Shown: piece by piece, positions 60,455 through 64,000 of the stretch
Position numbering within the stretch: the first letter of the stretch is position 1
How the letters are laid out: each line of letters opens with the position of its first letter
Origin: Antilocapra americana
Lineage: Eukaryota; Chordata; Mammalia; Artiodactyla; Antilocapridae
Length of the DNA stretch: 64,000 bases
Reading direction: 5' to 3'
NCBI GenBank assembly: GCA_007570785.1
Contig: ML664199.1
Span: forward strand, 20,875,444-20,939,443
Notes under the pieces: generated by a model
What the model was told of the DNA's origin: nothing
Database searches by the model: none
What the model saw: only the letters and a program-made list of their open reading frames with translations
Translations under genes and position numbers: made by a program

Positions 60455-60870
60455 TCTTTTCTATCCTTTTATGTGACTGGTGTTTTGGCACCAGCATCAC
60501 ACTGCTTTAATCTTTGTAGTTTTGTGATGTGTTTTGATAACTGACAGTGTCAGTTCCTTCCCAAATACTCTTTTCAAATTTGTATTGATTCTTGCCTATT
60601 CTTACTTAGTTTTGACAGGTGATCATTAGAATGGCCAATTCAAAACGGTTGGATTTTAACTGAAACTATGCACAGCTATGTATTGGTTTGTAAATCTTTT
60701 GCTTTTTTTTTTTTTTTACAATGATGGGCCTTCCAATTCAAGAGAACTGTATCGTTACATTTATTTGAGTCTTCTTCTTTTTTTTTTATATAGCTCAGTA
60801 GTTTTTTATTTTTTTCATATGTGGACCTTTTTCATTATGGTTATTCTCATTATTATTATTATTATTTTTT
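60455..60870 (-). mobile_element. L1-like fragment, antisense
   Basis: TGTTTTGGCACCAGCATCAC, CTGCTTTAATCTTTGTAG and TACATTTATTTGAGTCTTC resemble a stretch of mammalian L1 ORF2 read in reverse. It is badly diverged and includes T-runs and an (ATT)6 run at 60850-60866. Confidence 0.4.
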
Positions 60871-61012
60871 AATTTCTGGACCTTTCTCATGGTTATGACC
60901 TTTCTCATTATGGCCATCTCTCGGCCTTTCTCACTATGGTTATTGTCTTTTTGATAGGTCAGTAAAGTTTTTTTTTTTCATTTCTGGACCTTTGTTGTTA
61001 TGGTTATTTGCA
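60789..61012. repeat. Local duplication of a roughly 60-bp segment
   Basis: TAGCTCAGTAGTTTTTTATT with GTGGACCTTTTTCATTATGG (60791-60840) recurs as TAGGTCAGTAAAGTTTTTTT with CTGGACCTTTGTTGTTATGG (60955-61002). Between them are shorter copies of GGACCTTTCTCATTATGG-like units (60879-60945). At least four copies of the GGACCTTT...TATGGTTAT core are seen. Confidence 0.65.
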
Positions 61013-62159
61013 ACTGCTTTATATTTCACACATTGTAAGTGATTTCCAATTGATGTGTTGCTTTAAGTGATATTTTCCCAATGAACCCCAACTAGTAGTT
61101 AGCTCTCTCTCTGTGCTGTAAGTGAAGATTTGAGTTCATGTTAGATGGAGTATTTTCAGACAGTTAATTCCTTTTTTCATAATTCATAGTTTTATGTTTA
61201 TGTATTTAATGAACATAAAATTATATATTTCTAAAAATTTCACATTATGATCACTTATCCCTATTCTTGCCACTCCCTGCCCCCTTTATCAAAATATCTA
61301 ACAGAATTTGTCATTTGTATTTATAAAAATACTCTTTGTCATTCGAACAATTTTCCAATCATACATTCAGAAATACACCATAAGTTTAATGCTTAGGAAA
61401 GAATTTTCTCTATTGTGTCTGGCAAGGAAACAACTCATTTCCTTTTTTTAAAAATAATATTCAAATCACTAGACCCTGATTTATGAAAAAACATAATAGA
61501 TATAAAAATAAAATAAAATATAAAAATAATTCAGAAGATTACAGTATACTCTTTCTTGTATCATGTATGTTTTACTCATGTACATTTAGCTTATATAAAT
61601 GGCAAAACTGTGTAACATAAGTCAGAAGTGACAACCAACACTTGCAAATTCTTTTTTCTTGTTTGTGAAATTTTATTTTACTTCATGTACTGCTGTGGGT
61701 TTTCATGTGCAAGTACTATACTATTCTCAGCTCCAGTGCTGGGCACTTGTATCAGATACTGTCTGGAGAAGGTCAAGTGCTCTTACACATAATTTATCCT
61801 CATTAATCATTATAAATAGGGAGTTCTGGGTGAAATTATTTAGAGTATAACATGTGCTGTAATATGAATAACAAAATGGTAACCTGCACCTTCTCTTTGT
61901 AACACCTTCTTGGTGAGGATTTTTCCCGCATATCAGAATGCACTGTGACCATAATTATGTCGTTTTAGCCTCTATACTCGGTGTTTCCTTAGAGGAAACA
62001 GTTGGAGCTTCTGGAAACCAGTATGCTTTTCTTATTATCACGAAGCAAAAAATAAAATCCCTCTCTTGCTGTTTGCTTAGTGCATATCCTTCCGCCTTTT
62101 TGGATGACACTCATGATTAAAATGAACTGTCACTTGGATAACTGGTTTCCAAAGACCCT
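61013..62159. other. AT-rich non-repetitive stretch
   Basis: No gene, no recognised repeat. An A/T simple tract lies at 61499-61530. Confidence 0.4.
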
Positions 62160-62530
62160 GAACTTCTGAAGTGGGATGCTGGGGGTGGGCAGTTCGGGGA
62201 GCACTGCGGCTCTAGCCAACACGAGAGGGCACCACCTACAGTCAATGCCATGCTCATTTTTGAGAACGTGAGAGTTGGGGGCTTTAAATTAAATATTAAC
62301 ATTAAAAAAATGAAGTCTGTGCTGGTTGTCGCTGCACAGAGGAGACCTAAATTGAGCTGTGGCCCCGCAGTCCCATTCCACTGGCAGAGACGGCGCGCTG
62401 AGAGGGGCAAAGCCATCGGCCTGGTACAGGGAGGTGGGGTTGCAACTTCATTTTCCTCTGACATATATTGTTGGCTGATTAATAGGCTGACACTAATTTA
62501 GGTCTCAGTAGACCGGGCTGTTCCATAACA
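62160..62530. other. GC-richer non-repetitive block
   Basis: Stands out from the AT-rich surroundings and keeps several CpGs (for example around 62393-62400). Opposing frames of 115 codons (minus, 62117-62464) and 83 codons (plus, 62250-62501) have no known domain. It looks more like a non-coding element than an exon. Confidence 0.4.
62219..62232 (+). promoter_or_regulatory. CTCF-like motif
   Basis: ACACGAGAGGGCAC matches the CTCF core pattern CCACYAGRGGGCRS at 12 of 14 positions, including the invariant AGRGGGC part. Motif matches of this kind also occur by chance, so this is a candidate only. Confidence 0.35.
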
Positions 62531-62669
62531 GGATAGAGAGGGAAGGAGCTGGGGAGGAATGGGAGAAGCACAGAATGTGGGTTGTTTCAGAATTCGGGCC
62601 TAGGGAAACCCAGGGCATATTTTAAAGACCTTACCCGCTGGCAAATTGAGAATGAAAAAGCCAGTGCCT

Positions 62670-62990
62670 TAAACAATTAATTTCGCTAATCAGGCAATCT
62701 AACTTGTCACACTTAAGTATCTCAGTGTTGACCTGTTTAGACAATATGCCTTAACCCACGGGGGAGTAGTTTCAGTAGATCATGTTTAAGTTAGCTAATT
62801 AATATCAAAAGCAGTGTGGAATTGACTAACAGGTAATTTAATCAAAAGATAATTAAAACTATTGAAATTTATAAATTATTATTTAATTAATATTAGTTAA
62901 TATTATAATTTCCAAAGTCTGAATTATGCTGATTAAAGGGTTCTCTCATAAATAGCACTGAAAATTAATTACAAATTAATATAATCTGCT
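62670..62990. promoter_or_regulatory. AT-rich block dense in TAAT/ATTA homeodomain-type cores
   Basis: CTAATTAATA (62795-62804), AATTAAAAC, TTTAATTAATATTAG (62882-62896) and AAAATTAATTAC (62961-62972) are among more than a dozen TAAT or ATTA cores. It lies in repeat-free sequence next to the GC-richer block. Regulatory function is inference. Confidence 0.3.
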
Positions 62991-64000
62991 GAACTTCCTC
63001 TTAATGGACTTCCAGCTATTCTTGACTTTTGCAATAAATAAACATTAGACCCCATACTGCATCCCATCCTCCTGAATGTATTAGGTTTTCTAGAACTATT
63101 GAGGCCATTAACTCCTTGGATTTCTAAGGGAATTCACACATAGAATAGCACCTTTGATAGCAGAGAGGTTGACTCTTACTCGGACGGAAGCTGAAGGTGT
63201 TGGGCTAGGTGAGCAGTGCTGAGGAAGGAATTCAACCAGCCAGTGGCTGTTCTGCTGCTTCTCAATGTGGCTCCAGCTAATTCTTTCCTAACCTGCTTTA
63301 GAGAAGCTTTCCAGAAGACAGTTTTGGGGGGAGTGTGCAGGAGATAGTTCTGATATGGAACTTGGTCCTTGGTTTCTCTCTGTGCTTTGCTCCCATCCCT
63401 GCCTGAGAGTGAACTCATTAGGAATATTGTGAAACAATTCAGGTGAGTGTGACTGGAGAGCCAGTGAAAATCAGATCTTGTCAAAGGAGCCCAGTAGTCT
63501 GTGGTGGAGCTGAGTTACATCTGTAGAGAAGAGAGGGAAAAGCAGGAGAAGTCAGGGTTGGGACTGGATATTGTAGTATTTCTTTCCCCTCTTATCTACT
63601 GTAGGAAGACAAGCTACCAACAGATCCAGGGGAAATGTTCTTCTTATGATATTAGGGAGTTGACCGTATTTCCATATTGAAGTGGGCAGATACCCTCATG
63701 AGACAACTCTTTATTGCTGTTTCTCACAGTATTTAATTTCTTGACTGTTAGGGGACCTGGAAAGAGGAAATGGAAACCAGAAAGCTGAGCTAAAGGGAAC
63801 TCTCTTTGGTCATTGAGGATTTGTGTTATTAACCTCTCCTAATAAACTGAAAATGTAGGGGCTTTCCCATCACCCCCAGTGTATAGCATCTAGCACTTTG
63901 GGGGTGCCCTGTAAATATAAAATGACCTCTCTGCCTCTATTTATGATGTAGTTAGATGCTGAATGGGATGTCACATAACCTAATACTACACATAGAAGCC
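62991..64000. other. Non-repetitive stretch to window end
   Basis: No recognised repeat or gene. The minus frame 63176-63484 (102 codons) shows no known domain. Confidence 0.35.

Noticed and set aside
62117..62464. 115-codon minus-strand frame in the GC-richer block
   Set aside because: Could be an exon by composition, but the frame has low-complexity stretches, no known domain and an opposing frame of 83 codons. I treat the block as non-coding.
1..64000. CRISPR arrays, bacterial operons, riboswitches, phage or plasmid functions
   Set aside because: The repeat families show that this is ruminant nuclear DNA. The dispersed repeats are SINEs and LINEs with irregular spacing, not CRISPR repeats.

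Overview
The window reads as nuclear DNA from a ruminant, almost certainly a bovid such as cattle, buffalo, sheep or goat. The evidence is the repeat content. I count 22 copies of the Bov-tA/Bov-A/Bov-A2 SINE group, six 3' fragments of the BovB LINE and three cetartiodactyl CHR-type SINEs. These lie over older mammal-wide repeats (L2, MIR, MER5A, a MaLR-like LTR, an ERV1-like LTR). Species, chromosome and nearest gene cannot be told from the sequence alone.

I find no protein-coding gene, exon, tRNA, rRNA, CRISPR array or CpG island. Every longer open frame is either a frame through a SINE or LINE or a chance frame in non-repetitive DNA. The only true coding remnants are broken reverse-transcriptase pieces of BovB (26400-27640 and 35161-36231) and L2 (23590-24645 and 29300-31460). 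The window is best read as intergenic or deep intronic.

Layout. 1-4.2 kb is non-repetitive. 4.2-10.2 kb is a repeat cluster: MaLR-like LTR, Bov SINEs, MER5A copies, a CHR-2 SINE, a BovB 3' end and a hAT-like element. 10.2-19.5 kb is mostly non-repetitive, with one BovB, a nested Bov-A2-in-Bov-tA insertion at 15.75-16.2 kb and an unusual short tandem array at 17.34-17.66 kb. 19.5-32 kb is rich in L2, including about 2 kb of antisense L2 split by a CHR-2 SINE, and holds the longest BovB copy. 32-52.5 kb alternates non-repetitive stretches of 2-3 kb with SINEs and BovB pieces. 52.5-57.1 kb holds a run of MIRs, a CHR-1 SINE with perfect 14-bp target-site duplications, a locally triplicated MIR segment and an apparently solitary ERV1-type LTR. 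57.1-64 kb has only old L2 and L1 fragments. No bovid-specific element is seen from 55,853 to the end, the longest such gap in the window.

The items most worth following are the tandem array near 17.5 kb, the SINE-free terminal segment with an AT-rich TAAT-dense block at about 62.67-63.0 kb and a CTCF-like motif at 62,219, the repeated appearance of tRNA-less Bov-A units with the same 5' boundary and their own target-site duplications, and closely spaced inverted BovB/SINE pairs. I found no convincing new biological system. All boundaries are read by eye and most are accurate to about 5-30 bases.
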